DNA of 64,000 nt from Pantoea vagans (GCF_001506165.1 NZ_CP011427.1:2356001-2420000), one strand, 5' to 3'. Positions 1-9,582 are shown, numbered from the stretch's first letter. Numbers and translations are program-made. The notes: generated by a model not told the origin, from the letters alone.

Positions 1-830
1 TTGACCAACAGGCCACCGGAGAAGCCCCAAGGCCGGGTTGGCGGTTGCCTACGGCACGCCCTTTACTCGGGGTACGCGTGCTGGATCTCACACGCATTAT
101 CGCAGGACCGGTTTGCACACGCTTTCTTGCCAGCCTCGGTGCGCAGGTATTACGCATCGATCCTTATGGCTGGGAAGAGCCGACGCTGGAAGAGGAGATC
201 ACCTGCGGCAAGCGTTGTGCGCGGCTCGATCTGAAAAGCAAAGCTGGCCGTGAGCAGCTGCGCGATTTAATCCAACACGCTGATGTGATGGTGCATGGCT
301 ATCGTGCTGACGCACTGGAAAAACTGGGGCTGGATGCCGACACCCGCCGCTCACTTGCCCCCGGACTGGTGGATGTCAGTCTCAATGCGTGGGGCTGGAG
401 CGGTCCCTGGCGTAACCGGCGTGGCTTCGATAGCCTGGTGCAAATGGGATGCGGCATTGCCGAGCGCGGGATGATGTGGAGCGGTAGCGCGAAACCGCAC
501 CCGTTGCCGGTGCAGGCGCTCGATCATGCCACCGGTTACATGATGGCCGCCGCCGTGCTGGAAGGGCTGCGGCAGCGACGTGAGAATCATGTGGGCTGGC
601 AGGCACGCTTGTCACTGGCACGCACGGCTCGGCTGCTGCAACAACAGGGGTCAGCGCCGCAACAGCCGCAAAGCGGCATTACCGCGCAGCGCGATGATGC
701 GCTGAGTGCGCTGGAGATCAATGCCTGGGGGATTGCGGAGAGGCTGCGTGCCGCCGCGTATCTGCCCGGCACGCCAATGATCTGCGCCACACCGGGTGTC
801 AGGCTCGGCAGTAGCGCAGCCAGCTGGTAA
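1..830 (+). CDS. CoA-transferase family III (CaiB/BaiF type), 5'-truncated by window edge
   Basis: The frame is open from base 3 to the TAA at 828-830, so the gene starts upstream of the window. It carries the family III CoA-transferase N-domain signature (GVRVLDLTRIIAGP, then a TRFLASLGAQVLRID segment), a DLKSKAGREQL motif and a GWSGPWRNRRGFDSLVQ segment. These enzymes move CoA between carboxylic acids in the cytoplasm. Only about 275 residues are present, while the family usually has about 400-470; the signature near the start suggests this is the second half of a two-part protein. Substrate unknown. Its stop directly abuts the stop of the convergent ycdY gene. Confidence 0.8.
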   Translation, partial: DQQATGEAPRPGWRLPTARPLLGVRVLDLTRIIAGPVCTRFLASLGAQVLRIDPYGWEEPTLEEEITCGKRCARLDLKSKAGREQLRDLIQHADVMVHGYRADALEKLGLDADTRRSLAPGLVDVSLNAWGWSGPWRNRRGFDSLVQMGCGIAERGMMWSGSAKPHPLPVQALDHATGYMMAAAVLEGLRQRRENHVGWQARLSLARTARLLQQQGSAPQQPQSGITAQRDDALSALEINAWGIAERLRAAAYLPGTPMICATPGVRLGSSAASW

Positions 831-1391
831 TCAGGCTTCTTCTTCGTTGCCTTCGTTCAGCTCATCGTACATGGTTTGGATTGCCTCACGACTCAGCGCA
901 GCCAGCGTGCGGTAGAACGCGCTGGTGGCGTGTGCTTCGACTTTTCCGAGGAATGCACCGCACCACGGCAGCAGATAGTCATCGAACAGCGCCAGCTGCG
1001 CAGCTGACTCATCTTCTGCCGACTGATCTTCCAGCCACGAAGCCGCCAACAGCAGCACACCAAAGTGATCGGCAGGCGCATCGCTCAACGGCATGCCACG
1101 TGAACTCAGAAACGCACGCACATCCGCTTCGGTTGGACCGTTTGGCCACTGTGAAGCGTACGGCGGCACGCTGCACTCACTGCCCACGAACAGCGCGTTG
1201 TAATCCGCGGCCAGCGCCTGAGGATCGCTATTTTGTTGCAGACGGGTCAACAGTTCATCCTGCTCCAGCGGCCACTGGTCTTTCAGTTTGCCTTCACGCA
1301 GCACGGTGAAAAGCGGCACCAGCAGCGGATCTTGCGGCTGGCGGTTGAACAGCGAGCCGATGACGCGGCAGAGAATGGAAAACTCATTCAT
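831..1391 (-). CDS. ycdY: TorD/DmsD-family chaperone YcdY
   Basis: 186-residue all-helical protein of the TorD/DmsD redox-enzyme-maturation family, matching YcdY in length and context. The segment YNALFVGSECSVPPYAS is the typical TorD-family loop. In E. coli YcdY helps load zinc into the neighbouring phosphatase YcdX and affects swarming (family knowledge). It lies 26 bases downstream of ycdX on the same strand, third gene of a ghrA-ycdX-ycdY operon as in E. coli. The C-terminus is strongly acidic (NEGNEEEA). Confidence 0.9.
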   Translation of the reverse strand: MNEFSILCRVIGSLFNRQPQDPLLVPLFTVLREGKLKDQWPLEQDELLTRLQQNSDPQALAADYNALFVGSECSVPPYASQWPNGPTEADVRAFLSSRGMPLSDAPADHFGVLLLAASWLEDQSAEDESAAQLALFDDYLLPWCGAFLGKVEAHATSAFYRTLAALSREAIQTMYDELNEGNEEEA

Positions 1392-1417
1392 GCAACAGAA
1401 TTCCTTGAGGCAAAAAG

Positions 1418-2155
1418 TTAAAAGTCTGCAAATTCAGCAATATGCTTCCCGGTACGCTGTTCGAGGAAATCGAGCAAGCGGCGTGGCGTGACATTTAACA
1501 CGCGATCCTCGGGAAAATCCACTTCACGCGTAATACGGATGCAGTGTTCAAAGTGGCCCAGCGTAAAGGCAGTGTGGGAATCAGAACCAAAGGCCAGACG
1601 CCCGCCGGCATCGCGCACCGCTTCGGCGATGGCGCGGCAGTTAGGTTCACTGCCAGGTCGTGAATGGGTAAACGAGGAGTTGTTGATCTCCAGCGCGACA
1701 TCATAATGCGCCGCCGCTTCAGCAATCGCGCGGATATCGACCGGGAATTTCGGATTGCCAGGATGCGAGATGATGTGCACCAGTCCACCGGCCATCGCCG
1801 CAATCATCGCTTCGGTGTGATGCGCTTTATCACGTGGCGCGTACACTGGCTCGTGGAAGCCTGCCACAATCAGATCCAGCGCATCCAGCATCGGGCAACT
1901 GCAGTCGATCTCGCCCTGCTGGTTTTTGATGTTGGCTTCAATACCGCGCAGCACGCCCACGCCATCGATCACGCGTGGCCAGATGCGCATATTGACGAAG
2001 TGCCAATAATGCGGCGCATCCGCCATATCCGGACCGTGATCGGTTATAGCAAACAGCTTCAGGCCATTCTGCTTAGCCTGTACCACGTAATCGTGCAGCG
2101 TACTGTAGGCGTGGGTGCTGGCAACGGTGTGCATGTGCAAATCGACGGGATACAT
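1418..2155 (-). CDS. ycdX: PHP-domain zinc phosphatase YcdX
   Basis: 245 residues of the PHP (polymerase and histidinol phosphatase) fold. Metal-binding motifs are visible: DLHMHTVAS at residues 5-13, ITDHGPDM near 38, the HISHPGNP segment near 128, and FGSDSHT near 190. YcdX is a trinuclear-zinc phosphatase. The start has a good ribosome site (AGGAG before ATG). It is co-oriented with ghrA (24-base gap) and ycdY, so probably one operon; YcdY is its maturation chaperone in E. coli. Confidence 0.92.
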   Translation of the reverse strand: MYPVDLHMHTVASTHAYSTLHDYVVQAKQNGLKLFAITDHGPDMADAPHYWHFVNMRIWPRVIDGVGVLRGIEANIKNQQGEIDCSCPMLDALDLIVAGFHEPVYAPRDKAHHTEAMIAAMAGGLVHIISHPGNPKFPVDIRAIAEAAAHYDVALEINNSSFTHSRPGSEPNCRAIAEAVRDAGGRLAFGSDSHTAFTLGHFEHCIRITREVDFPEDRVLNVTPRRLLDFLEQRTGKHIAEFADF

Positions 2156-2179
2156 CCTCTTCTCCTGACAAAATGTGAA

Positions 2180-3118
2180 TTAATAACCGCGTTGACGATC
2201 GACTAAACCGCCCGGCTGCTGGCCTTGCTCCAGAGCAAGTATGGCACCCGCAATGAAATCCATCGCCTCACCCGGCAATGTTATGGCAGCAGTATGTGGC
2301 GTGATTGTGACATGCGGATGCGACCAGAGCGGGTGATCCTTGGGCAAAGGTTCCGTCTGGAACACATCCAGCGCGGCACCTGCCAACTGGCCGCTATTCA
2401 GGGCCGCCAGCAAATCGGCTTCCACCACGTGCGCACCGCGCGCCATATTGAGGAAAAAGGCGCCGTGCGGCAGTACGCTTAGCACGTGCTCATCAATCAG
2501 GTTGGTGGTCTCCGGCGTGGTCGGCAGCAAATCAATCAGCACTTGCGTGCCATCGAGAAAGGCATTCAGCTGCTCGCGACCGTGGAAGGTTTGCACGCCT
2601 TCAATGGTTTTTGCTGAACGGCTCCAGCAGCGTAGCGGGAAGCCCCACTGACGCAGACTCTCCAGTACGCTGCGCCCCAGCACACCGGCACCCAGAATAC
2701 CGATGGTAAAGTTCTCGCGTTCATAGCCCTTCAACTGCTGCCAGTGCGCCCGTTGCTGCTGTTGACGATAGTCGGCAAAACGACGGAACCAGCCCAACAC
2801 GCACCAGTTGGCATACTCTTGCATCTGACGCGCCATTCCGGTGTCTTCTAAACGTATCAGCGGCACTTCATCGGACAGCATTTCCGGATGGGCGTGCTGT
2901 TGTTTAAGAATCTCATCCACGCCAGCGCCCATGGCGAATACGCCTTTCAACGGGCGTCCGGCGAGCATCTCTGTGGGCGGTGAACGCACGATGGCGTAGT
3001 CGGCCGGTGCATTATCACCCGGTTGCCAGTAGCGTACGTTGACGCCCGGTATACGTTGATGCAGTCCGTCAATCCAGCTCTGCGGATTGGATGAGGGGTG
3101 ATACCAGATGATCTCCAT
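2180..3118 (-). CDS. ghrA: Glyoxylate/hydroxypyruvate reductase A
   Basis: NAD(P)H-dependent D-2-hydroxyacid dehydrogenase reducing glyoxylate to glycolate and hydroxypyruvate to D-glycerate in the cytoplasm. Visible features are the Rossmann motif [12 protein letters not shown], the [17 protein letters not shown] catalytic arginine region, the [10 protein letters not shown] glutamate region and [12 protein letters not shown] with the catalytic histidine. I place the start at 3118 ([15 protein letters not shown] upstream), matching the 312-residue E. coli enzyme, rather than a further upstream methionine. First gene of the ghrA-ycdX-ycdY operon. Confidence 0.93.
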   Translation of the reverse strand: MEIIWYHPSSNPQSWIDGLHQRIPGVNVRYWQPGDNAPADYAIVRSPPTEMLAGRPLKGVFAMGAGVDEILKQQHAHPEMLSDEVPLIRLEDTGMARQMQEYANWCVLGWFRRFADYRQQQQRAHWQQLKGYERENFTIGILGAGVLGRSVLESLRQWGFPLRCWSRSAKTIEGVQTFHGREQLNAFLDGTQVLIDLLPTTPETTNLIDEHVLSVLPHGAFFLNMARGAHVVEADLLAALNSGQLAGAALDVFQTEPLPKDHPLWSHPHVTITPHTAAITLPGEAMDFIAGAILALEQGQQPGGLVDRQRGY

Positions 3119-3325
3119 ACAGCTCTCCTTTTTTTCCTTCAGCCTCAGGCAAATACCTGTTGAGGGCAAGCAAAAACCTTAGGGTTAATGCAATTTCTCC
3201 CGTGATTAATTCCGAACGCTTCACATTTCCGCCCCCTTGGGGGGATAAGCGGCGGATAAGCGACTAAAGTTGTTCGAGTGGTCAATGCGTTAGCACACCA
3301 CCTTTTCGGACAAGGAGAAAAACCG

Positions 3326-5005
3326 ATGATAAAAAATGTCATATTCACGCCCGCGCGCCTCACCTTTTTACTGAGCGCTGCCCTGCTCGCGGGTTCTGCC
3401 GTTGCGCAGGCTGAAGATAACAGCCGCATGCTGAGCAACCAGCCCCAACCACCGGATATCCGTTTGGGGCCACTGTTTAACGCCGTGCAGCAGGCGAAAT
3501 TTTATCCGGACCAGAAAACCTTTGCCGACGCGGTCCCGAAGTACAACCCCTCTTCCATTCTGGCCGACTGGCAGATGCAAAAGAGCCAGCGCAACTTCGA
3601 TCTGAAGCACTTTGTTGACGCCAATTTCACCTTGCCTAAAGAGCAGGACAAATATGTGCCGCCCGCTGGGCAGAGCCTGCGTGAGCATATCAACGGCTTG
3701 TGGCCGGTGTTGACCCGCTCCACGCCTAACGCCAGCCAGTATGATTCCCTGCTGCCGTTGCCTAAGCCTTACGTTGTACCGGGTGGTCGCTTCCGCGAAG
3801 TCTATTACTGGGACAGCTACTTCACCATGCTGGGCCTGGCGGAGAGCGGCCATTGGGATCGGGTGCAAGATATGGTGGACAACTTCGCCACCGAGCTCGA
3901 CAAATATGGCCATATCCCGAACGGCAACCGCAGCTACTATCTCAGCCGATCGCAGCCACCGTTCTTTAGCCTGATGGTCGATCTGTTAGCCACTCACAAA
4001 GGTGATGACGTCTATCGCCAGTATCTGCCGCAGTTGCAGAAAGAGTATGACTACTGGATGGCCGACAGCGATAAGGTCGCCGCAGGACAAGCCAGCAAGC
4101 GCGTCATTAAGCTCAGCGATGGCACCTTGCTCAATCGCTATTGGGATGACCGCGATGCCCCACGCACCGAATCCTGGCTGGACGATGTGAACACCGCCAA
4201 CAAAGCACCGGACCGCAATAAACAGCAGGTGTATCGCGATCTGCGTGCTGGCGCGGCATCGGGCTGGGATTTCAGCTCACGTTGGTTTACCGATGCGCAT
4301 AATCTGGCCTCCATCCGCACCACACAACTGGCACCGGTGGATCTGAATAGCCTGATGTTCCATCTGGAGCAGGTGCTGTCTAAGGCATCCAAACTGGCGA
4401 AACAGGATGACCAGGCCAAACAGTTTGCTGCTGATGCCGAGAAGCGTCGGGCGGCGATCAATCGCTATCTGTGGGATGCAAAACAGGGCTGGTATGCCGA
4501 TTACGACTGGCAGAAAAAACAGATCCACCCGCAGCTCACCGCGGCAACACTGTTCCCGCTGTATATGCAGGTGGCGAGTGAGAAACAGGCCGATCGCACG
4601 GCGAAAGCGGTAGAAAAACAGCTGCTAAAACCGGGTGGGTTAGTGACCACCACGGTGAATAACGGTCAGCAATGGGACGCACCTAATGGCTGGGCACCGC
4701 TGCAATGGGTTGCCATTGAAGGACTGGAGCATTACCACCAGCCCAAACTGGCGCAAGAGATTGGCCAGCGTTTCCTGCAAAACGTGCAGGCCACCTATGA
4801 CAAAGAGCATAAGCTGGTTGAGAAGTACGTGGTGGAAGGCGCGCAGCTGGGCGGCGGTGGCGGCGGTGAATATCCGTTGCAGGATGGCTTCGGCTGGACC
4901 AATGGCGTGACGCTAAAACTGCTGGATAAGTATTGCCCGAAAGATAAGACCTGCAATAACGCTGGGGATATCCCGAATATGCCAGCGTTAAGCGCGGGGA
5001 AATAA
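3326..5005 (+). CDS. treA: Periplasmic trehalase
   Basis: 559-residue GH37 trehalase hydrolysing trehalose to two glucose molecules. A Sec signal peptide ([22 protein letters not shown], cleavage near AQA-ED) places it in the periplasm, distinguishing it from cytoplasmic TreF. Both family signatures are present: [20 protein letters not shown] and [13 protein letters not shown]. The C-terminal part contains a glycine run followed by [14 protein letters not shown]. The ATG at 3326 has AAGGAG nine bases upstream; a GTG 48 bases earlier is less likely. It is monocistronic, with an IS element downstream. Confidence 0.95.
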   Translation: MIKNVIFTPARLTFLLSAALLAGSAVAQAEDNSRMLSNQPQPPDIRLGPLFNAVQQAKFYPDQKTFADAVPKYNPSSILADWQMQKSQRNFDLKHFVDANFTLPKEQDKYVPPAGQSLREHINGLWPVLTRSTPNASQYDSLLPLPKPYVVPGGRFREVYYWDSYFTMLGLAESGHWDRVQDMVDNFATELDKYGHIPNGNRSYYLSRSQPPFFSLMVDLLATHKGDDVYRQYLPQLQKEYDYWMADSDKVAAGQASKRVIKLSDGTLLNRYWDDRDAPRTESWLDDVNTANKAPDRNKQQVYRDLRAGAASGWDFSSRWFTDAHNLASIRTTQLAPVDLNSLMFHLEQVLSKASKLAKQDDQAKQFAADAEKRRAAINRYLWDAKQGWYADYDWQKKQIHPQLTAATLFPLYMQVASEKQADRTAKAVEKQLLKPGGLVTTTVNNGQQWDAPNGWAPLQWVAIEGLEHYHQPKLAQEIGQRFLQNVQATYDKEHKLVEKYVVEGAQLGGGGGGEYPLQDGFGWTNGVTLKLLDKYCPKDKTCNNAGDIPNMPALSAGK

Positions 5006-5210
5006 GCGCTTTAGACAGGGGCGGCCTAAGGGTGCAGCAGAGGCGTCATGGCCTCAGACAACGTGCCCTTTTTGACAACGCGCACTGAAGCTAAGGAGCT
5101 GGCTGGGGTCGCACCGGGGCAGGCATCCGCAGCGCTGAGCTGAGCGAGTATGCCAGGAGAGCCCGCAGGACGCGGGCGAAAGGTGGCGCTGGAACATGGA
5201 TGTTCCATCG
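5006..5210. repeat. Left part of a palindromic intergenic element interrupted by the IS
   Basis: Non-coding, GC-rich stretch after treA. It contains hairpin GCCCGCAGGACGCGGGC (5161-5177), palindrome GGAACATGGATGTTCC ending at 5206, and the 18-mer CTGGGGTCGCACCGGGGC (5103-5120). The exact reverse complement of that 18-mer lies at 6728-6745 on the other side of the IS. I read the two flanks as one roughly 190-bp inverted-repeat element split by the insertion. The short ORF on the minus strand here looks non-coding. Confidence 0.6.
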
Positions 5211-5237
5211 TGAACTGAACCCCTTAACCTGGACTCT

Positions 5238-6071
5238 TTAAGTCAGCTTAATTTGATTATGAGTCCGGTACTCCACCGGACTCAGTCCGCCCAGTCCCAT
5301 CTTTATCCGCTTGTCGTTCCAGAAGTCTATGTACTCACCGATCGCAGCACTCAGTTCGCTCACACTTCGGAACGTCTTCAGATAAAACATCTCTGTTTTA
5401 AGATGCCCAAAGAAGTTCTCTATCATCGCATTGTCCAGACAGTTGCCTTTCCTGGACATACTTTGCTGTATTCCTCTCTCTGCGAGTTGACGCCGGTAAT
5501 ATGGCCGCTGGTAATGCCACCCCTGATCACTGTGCAACAACACGCGGCTCAGGCTACTCAGGTGACTGAACGCCTTTTTCAGCATGCCATCTATCAATGA
5601 TGCCGTTGCCTTCTGTGAGCCTTCCCAGGCCACGATTTCATCGTTGTACAGGTCCATTATGGCTGACAGGTAATATTTATCCTCTCCCACTCGGAACTCC
5701 GTCACGTCTGTTACCCATTTCTCTTCAGGCGCTGAAGCAACGAAGTTTCTTTGTAGCAGGTTAGCCACTGTCGGATTCACGCCTCCCCGGTAGGAACAAT
5801 ATTTCTTCCGCCTTACCGGGCACTCCAGCGACAGAGCTTTCATCAGCTTAAGGATAGTTTTACCACTGTGACTGTAGCCACATTGTCTGAGAAGCTCGTT
5901 AAGCCGCCGGTAGCCATACAGGCTTCTGTGTTCACTGAACAACCGGAGCATCAGCACCTTAACCTCAGCATATTTATCCGGTATCTGAAGGCGAGCCAGA
6001 TGATAAAAGAAGGTGCTCCGGGCCAGTTGAGCCGCTTTCAGCAGCACCGGCAGGCGATGTTGCGTACGCAA
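5238..6071 (-). CDS. IS150-type transposase OrfB (DDE integrase core)
   Basis: About 277 residues of the rve-type IS3 transposase. Catalytic residues can be placed: first Asp in KWVTDVTEFRVG, second Asp in LLHSDQGWHYQ, Glu in NAMIENFFGHLK. The N-terminus contains the HTH_21-like LYGYRRLNELLRQCGYSHS segment. The TTG start at 6071 is probably not used alone: by analogy with IS150, a -1 frameshift from orfA joins the frames into an OrfAB transposase. No internal stop. Confidence 0.92.
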   Translation of the reverse strand: MRTQHRLPVLLKAAQLARSTFFYHLARLQIPDKYAEVKVLMLRLFSEHRSLYGYRRLNELLRQCGYSHSGKTILKLMKALSLECPVRRKKYCSYRGGVNPTVANLLQRNFVASAPEEKWVTDVTEFRVGEDKYYLSAIMDLYNDEIVAWEGSQKATASLIDGMLKKAFSHLSSLSRVLLHSDQGWHYQRPYYRRQLAERGIQQSMSRKGNCLDNAMIENFFGHLKTEMFYLKTFRSVSELSAAIGEYIDFWNDKRIKMGLGGLSPVEYRTHNQIKLT

Positions 6072-6076
6072 CAGGT

Positions 6077-6610
6077 TTACCGCCGCTGCTTTTTCAGCGA
6101 CTCCAGCCGCTTTTTTTCAAGGAGTATCCCCTGCAGCGTCTTCAGATAGTCATTTTCCGCCCGGAGATATTCGAGCTCCTTCAGCAGTTCTTCAGGCGTT
6201 TTATCATCTGCTTTACGAGGCTTGTCTGGATTAACTGGCATAAATACGCTCCGCTCCGGTTGTGTCGGACAAAAGGCACTGTACCCCTTTAGTCTGAACC
6301 GTTTGAGCCAGTTATCAACAGTGGTATGGGAAGCAATACCAAATCGGGCCGCGAGCCTTGCCGATGTCTCAGGATGGTTGATGGCATAGGTGACAACCTC
6401 TCGTTTGAACTCCGGTGAATACATCTGAGAGCGGGAGCGGGAACGGGGACGCAGTGCTTCCTCACCGTGGTGAAGATAAAGCTGTATCCAGCGGATAGCA
6501 TGCGTCCTCGAAACCCCGAAATGTTGTGCTGTCCCGCCCTGACCGGCATGACCGTCGAGAAAGTAACGCACGACCTTTAACTTGAATTGAGTGGAATATT
6601 TGGGCTTCAT
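6077..6610 (-). CDS. IS150-type transposase OrfA (DNA-binding subunit)
   Basis: 177 residues with two helix-turn-helix units typical of IS150 OrfA (GGTAQHFGVSRTHAIRWIQLY near residues 25-45, and SARLAARFGIASHTTVDNWL near 82-101) and a C-terminal leucine-zipper-like segment (EELLKELEYLRAENDYLKTL). The run of seven A and a G (6110-6117, read on the minus strand) lies in the LLEKKRLE codons. A -1 slip there continues into orfB without a stop, giving an OrfAB fusion. Confidence 0.92.
   Translation of the reverse strand: MKPKYSTQFKLKVVRYFLDGHAGQGGTAQHFGVSRTHAIRWIQLYLHHGEEALRPRSRSRSQMYSPEFKREVVTYAINHPETSARLAARFGIASHTTVDNWLKRFRLKGYSAFCPTQPERSVFMPVNPDKPRKADDKTPEELLKELEYLRAENDYLKTLQGILLEKKRLESLKKQRR
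6110..6117 (-). promoter_or_regulatory. Predicted -1 programmed frameshift site (A7G)
   Basis: AAAAAAAG on the coding strand near the end of orfA. Reading -1 from here gives an uninterrupted frame (AAGVAEKAAAVNLLRTQH) into OrfB. IS150 uses the same kind of slippery heptamer for its fused transposase (family knowledge); function here is inferred. Confidence 0.7.
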
Positions 6611-6661
6611 GATTTATCCCCATTATGTCGTTTTACAGTCCAACATTATGGGTTCAGTCCA

Positions 6662-7049
6662 TCGGCACCGGTCCGTTAAGGCAGACGAGTGAAGTGAAGG
6701 CACCGCGTAGCGGCGCGAGGACCGCCAGCCCCGGTGCGACCCCAGACGGCGTTATCGTCAGTCGCTTAACTGACGAGTAATTTGCCATAATTGGCGGCCC
6801 GACAAGCAAGGATACGGATTTCTGGGGTGTGCATTCATGCGCACTAGCAGAAAGCCAGTCAGTTAATCCCCCAACTTCCGCCCACCTTGTGAGATTTTCT
6901 CACACCTCATCTATCTCAAATTTACATCTTGAAACACAGCCTACTAAAAGATAATAATTATCACTCTAATATCGACTCTTATTCTCACATTTGAGGTGGT
7001 GCTTTTACATGTGCTGCCATTTTGCCTGCTTTCAGTTAAAGGATTTCTG
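6662..7049. other. Non-coding region: right part of interrupted repeat plus receptor promoter region
   Basis: No gene is supported. Bases 6662 to about 6800 are the right half of the element split by the IS, including the 18-mer GCCCCGGTGCGACCCCAG at 6728-6745. The remainder is AT-richer and holds the Fur box at 6950-6962 upstream of the siderophore receptor. Confidence 0.6.
6950..6962 (+). promoter_or_regulatory. Fur box
   Basis: GATAATAATTATC is a perfect 6-1-6 Fur-type palindrome, 87 bases upstream of the TonB-dependent receptor start. It predicts iron-dependent repression of the receptor. Confidence 0.85.
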
Positions 7050-9146
7050 ATGTCGCTTTTTACCCTCAATCGTGGCCGCGTGCTGTGTGCGCTGGCTTTA
7101 GCCCTGCCTGGAGCCACCTTCGCTGAAGAGTCCATCGTGGTAACGGCACAACCGCAAGAGAGCGCCAACTCACCGACACAAGGTTATCTCGCCACACGCA
7201 GTAGCGGCAGCAGCAAAACCGATCAGCCCTTAATCACCACGCCACAGTCGATTTCAGTGGTAACGCGACAGCAAATGGAAGACCAGGGTGCCCAGGATCT
7301 TAACCAGGCGCTCAACTACACCCCTGGCGTGTTTACCAACTTCGGTGGTGCGGCAACGCGTTACGACACTATCGCTTTACGCGGCTTCCACGGCGGCGAT
7401 GTGGATAACACCTTCCTTGATGGCCTGCGCATCATGAGCGATGGCGGCAGCTTTAATATCCTGCAGGTCGATAACTGGTTCCTGGACCGCGTGGACGTGA
7501 TTAAAGGCCCCTCCTCCGCGCTGTACGGCCAGACTGTACCGGGTGGATTGGTAAATCTGGTCAGCAAGCGCCCGCAGTTTGCCGAGGAGGGTCACTTCCG
7601 CCTGTCGACTGGCACCAATGCCACCAACAGCGCCGCGTTTGATTACACCAACGCCATCAACGATCAGTGGGCATTTCGTCTGACCGGCATCACGCGCAAC
7701 AGTGATACCCAATATGACCATACCCGCGAAGAAAAATACGCCATTTCACCGCAGCTGATGTGGCAGCCGAGTGAAGACACCAACCTGGTGCTGCGCGCCT
7801 ATCTGCAAAAAGATCCTTCCGGTGGGTATCACGGTTCCGTACCTGCAGAAGGGACGCTTTATAGCCACAATGGCCGTAAACTGAGTGACAGCTTCTATGA
7901 AGGCGACAGTGCGCTGGATCAGTTCAAACGTAATGAACAGATCTACAGCTACGACTTCTCACACCGCTTTAATGATGTGTGGTCGTTCTACTCCACCGCC
8001 AGCTATAGCCACTCGAATGTCGATCTCGATCAGGTGTATCAGATTGGTTGGGATGCCACCAACCCCGATTTGCTGACGCGTTACTATTCTGGCGAACGAT
8101 CATCACTCAGCGCCTGGGCCAACGACAACCGCCTGCAGGCCGATTTTTCCACCGGTGCAGTGCAGCACCGTGTGATTTTAGGTGCGGAGTACCACCGATA
8201 TAAGAACGATCTCAGCAACGCCAGCGGCTACGCCAGCTCACTGAATCCATGGACGGGCGAAGCTGTTGGCACCATGCCGGATTACAGCTGGACAGAATCG
8301 ACCCGCCGCTACTATCAAACCGGGATTTATCTGCAGGATGAGTTACAGCTGGATCGCTGGCATTTGGATCTCTCTGGCCGCTATGATCGCATCGTGTCGA
8401 ATAATGGCACCAGTCGCCGCCAGGATGACCATATCAGCGGTCGTGCTGCACTGCTGTACGCCTTCGACAGTGGCATCTCGCCTTATGTCAGTTGGAGTCA
8501 GGCGATCACTCCCGCCTCACTCACTGACCCGTACGGCAATCAGCTGAAACCCACCACCTCGGAACAGTATGAGGCCGGCGTGAAATACCAGCCGGTTGGC
8601 ACGCGCGATATGTATTCAATTGCGTTGTATGACTTGACGCAGAATGATGTCGCCAACCGCAACGTCATCGACAGTACCTTCACCCCTTCTGGCAAAGTGC
8701 ATTCGCAGGGAATTGAGCTGGAAGCGCGTAATCAGCTGACACCGCGCCTGAGCACCATCGCGGGTTACACCCTCAACCACCTGCGCTTCAAAGACTCGGT
8801 GGATGGTAACGAAGGTCATACTCCGTATGTCACCCCCAATAGCATGGCGTCCTTCTGGGGACATTATCAGTTCGATTACGGCTTGAGTGCCGGTGCCGGT
8901 GTGCGTTACATCGGTAAGCAGTGGGCGGATAATGAAAACACCACCCGTTTGCCGTCAGTGACGCTGTTTGATGCCTCGGTGCGTGCCGATCTGGGTGCCT
9001 GGAATTCACAGCTGAAAGGCGCGTGGTTGCAGGTGAATGCCAATAACCTGACCGATAAAAAGTATCTTACCGCCTGTTATGGCACTGGATACTGTTATCG
9101 CGGTGCAGAGCGTACGGTGATGGCGACAGTGGGTTATGATTTCTGA
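7050..9146 (+). CDS. TonB-dependent ferric siderophore receptor (FoxA/FhuA-like)
   Basis: 698-residue outer-membrane receptor importing a ferric siderophore. A signal peptide (NRGRVLCALALALPGATFA) precedes the TonB box ESIVVTAQ. The plug domain contains TPQSISVVTRQQMEDQGA, ALRGFHGGD and DRVDVIKGPSSALYGQ, followed by PGGLVNLVSKRP. The barrel ends in the aromatic residue of GYDF. The C-terminal ACYGTGYCYRGAERTV stretch and plug layout resemble hydroxamate (ferrioxamine/ferrichrome) receptors such as FoxA and FhuA; substrate is inferred. The ATG at 7050 (AAAGGA upstream) gives a proper signal peptide. No transport or synthesis genes are nearby. Confidence 0.88.
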   Translation: MSLFTLNRGRVLCALALALPGATFAEESIVVTAQPQESANSPTQGYLATRSSGSSKTDQPLITTPQSISVVTRQQMEDQGAQDLNQALNYTPGVFTNFGGAATRYDTIALRGFHGGDVDNTFLDGLRIMSDGGSFNILQVDNWFLDRVDVIKGPSSALYGQTVPGGLVNLVSKRPQFAEEGHFRLSTGTNATNSAAFDYTNAINDQWAFRLTGITRNSDTQYDHTREEKYAISPQLMWQPSEDTNLVLRAYLQKDPSGGYHGSVPAEGTLYSHNGRKLSDSFYEGDSALDQFKRNEQIYSYDFSHRFNDVWSFYSTASYSHSNVDLDQVYQIGWDATNPDLLTRYYSGERSSLSAWANDNRLQADFSTGAVQHRVILGAEYHRYKNDLSNASGYASSLNPWTGEAVGTMPDYSWTESTRRYYQTGIYLQDELQLDRWHLDLSGRYDRIVSNNGTSRRQDDHISGRAALLYAFDSGISPYVSWSQAITPASLTDPYGNQLKPTTSEQYEAGVKYQPVGTRDMYSIALYDLTQNDVANRNVIDSTFTPSGKVHSQGIELEARNQLTPRLSTIAGYTLNHLRFKDSVDGNEGHTPYVTPNSMASFWGHYQFDYGLSAGAGVRYIGKQWADNENTTRLPSVTLFDASVRADLGAWNSQLKGAWLQVNANNLTDKKYLTACYGTGYCYRGAERTVMATVGYDF

Positions 9147-9152
9147 TAAGAC

Positions 9153-9211
9153 GGGAGGCCTAAAGGCCTCCCGCGCATAAAAAAACCGCACCCCATGAGG
9201 TGCGGTTTTCT
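9153..9211 (+). terminator. Two stacked rho-independent terminator hairpins
   Basis: GGGAGGCCTAAAGGCCTCCC (9153-9172) follows the receptor stop closely. AACCGCACCCCATGAGGTGCGGTT (about 9184-9208) has an A-run before and a T-run after, so it can act in both directions between the receptor and the convergent YeaQ-type gene. Confidence 0.8.
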
Positions 9212-9229
9212 TTAAATCAACGCGTGTTA

Positions 9230-9478
9230 TCAGGCACGCACTTTGCGGTAAATCCACAACACCACAATGGCACCAATTACCGCCACCACGAAGCTGCCAA
9301 AGTTGAAACCGTCAACTTTACCGAAGCCAAACAGGGTACTGATCCAGCCGCCGACGACCGCACCTACGATACCCAACACCACAGTGATGATAAATCCGCC
9401 GCCATCTTTACCCGGCATGATCCACTTAGCGATAATCCCGGCAATCAAACCAAAAATAATCCATGAAAGAATACCCAT
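9230..9478 (-). CDS. GlsB/YeaQ/YmgE-family small membrane protein
   Basis: 82-residue protein with three hydrophobic segments (about residues 2-20, 27-47 and 59-77) and the family's GLIAGIIAKWIMPGKDGGG loop. It belongs to the transglycosylase-associated protein family (YeaQ/YmgE), an inner-membrane family of unknown activity often linked to general stress. Single gene, convergent with the siderophore receptor across a bidirectional terminator. Confidence 0.88.
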   Translation of the reverse strand: MGILSWIIFGLIAGIIAKWIMPGKDGGGFIITVVLGIVGAVVGGWISTLFGFGKVDGFNFGSFVVAVIGAIVVLWIYRKVRA

Positions 9479-9582
9479 TTACTGCTCCTTACGTTATGAA
9501 TCAAGGTGTTCACTGCGATTAGTATAGCCTGGAATTTTCATTGTGCCGGGTGAGCGCAACGGTAAAATAATCGTTAGCACGC

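Larger units (their letters stand above)
5211..6661 (-). mobile_element. Complete IS3-family (IS150-group) insertion sequence
   Basis: 1451-bp element with matching ends: TGAACTGAACCCCTTAACCT at the left and the reverse complement of TGGACTGAACCCATAATGTT at the right, both with the TG...CA tips of IS3 elements. It is flanked by a 3-bp direct duplication TCG (5208-5210 and 6662-6664). It carries overlapping-type orfA and orfB on the minus strand with a slippery A7G run between them. Length and end sequence match the IS150 group. Both ORFs are intact, so it may be active. Confidence 0.93.

Noticed and set aside
1664..2206. 180-residue plus-strand frame over ycdX
   Set aside because: Antisense shadow of ycdX with no features; ycdX has clear PHP motifs.
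5026..5208. 60-residue minus-strand frame left of the IS
   Set aside because: It lies in the palindromic intergenic repeat and has no protein-like features.
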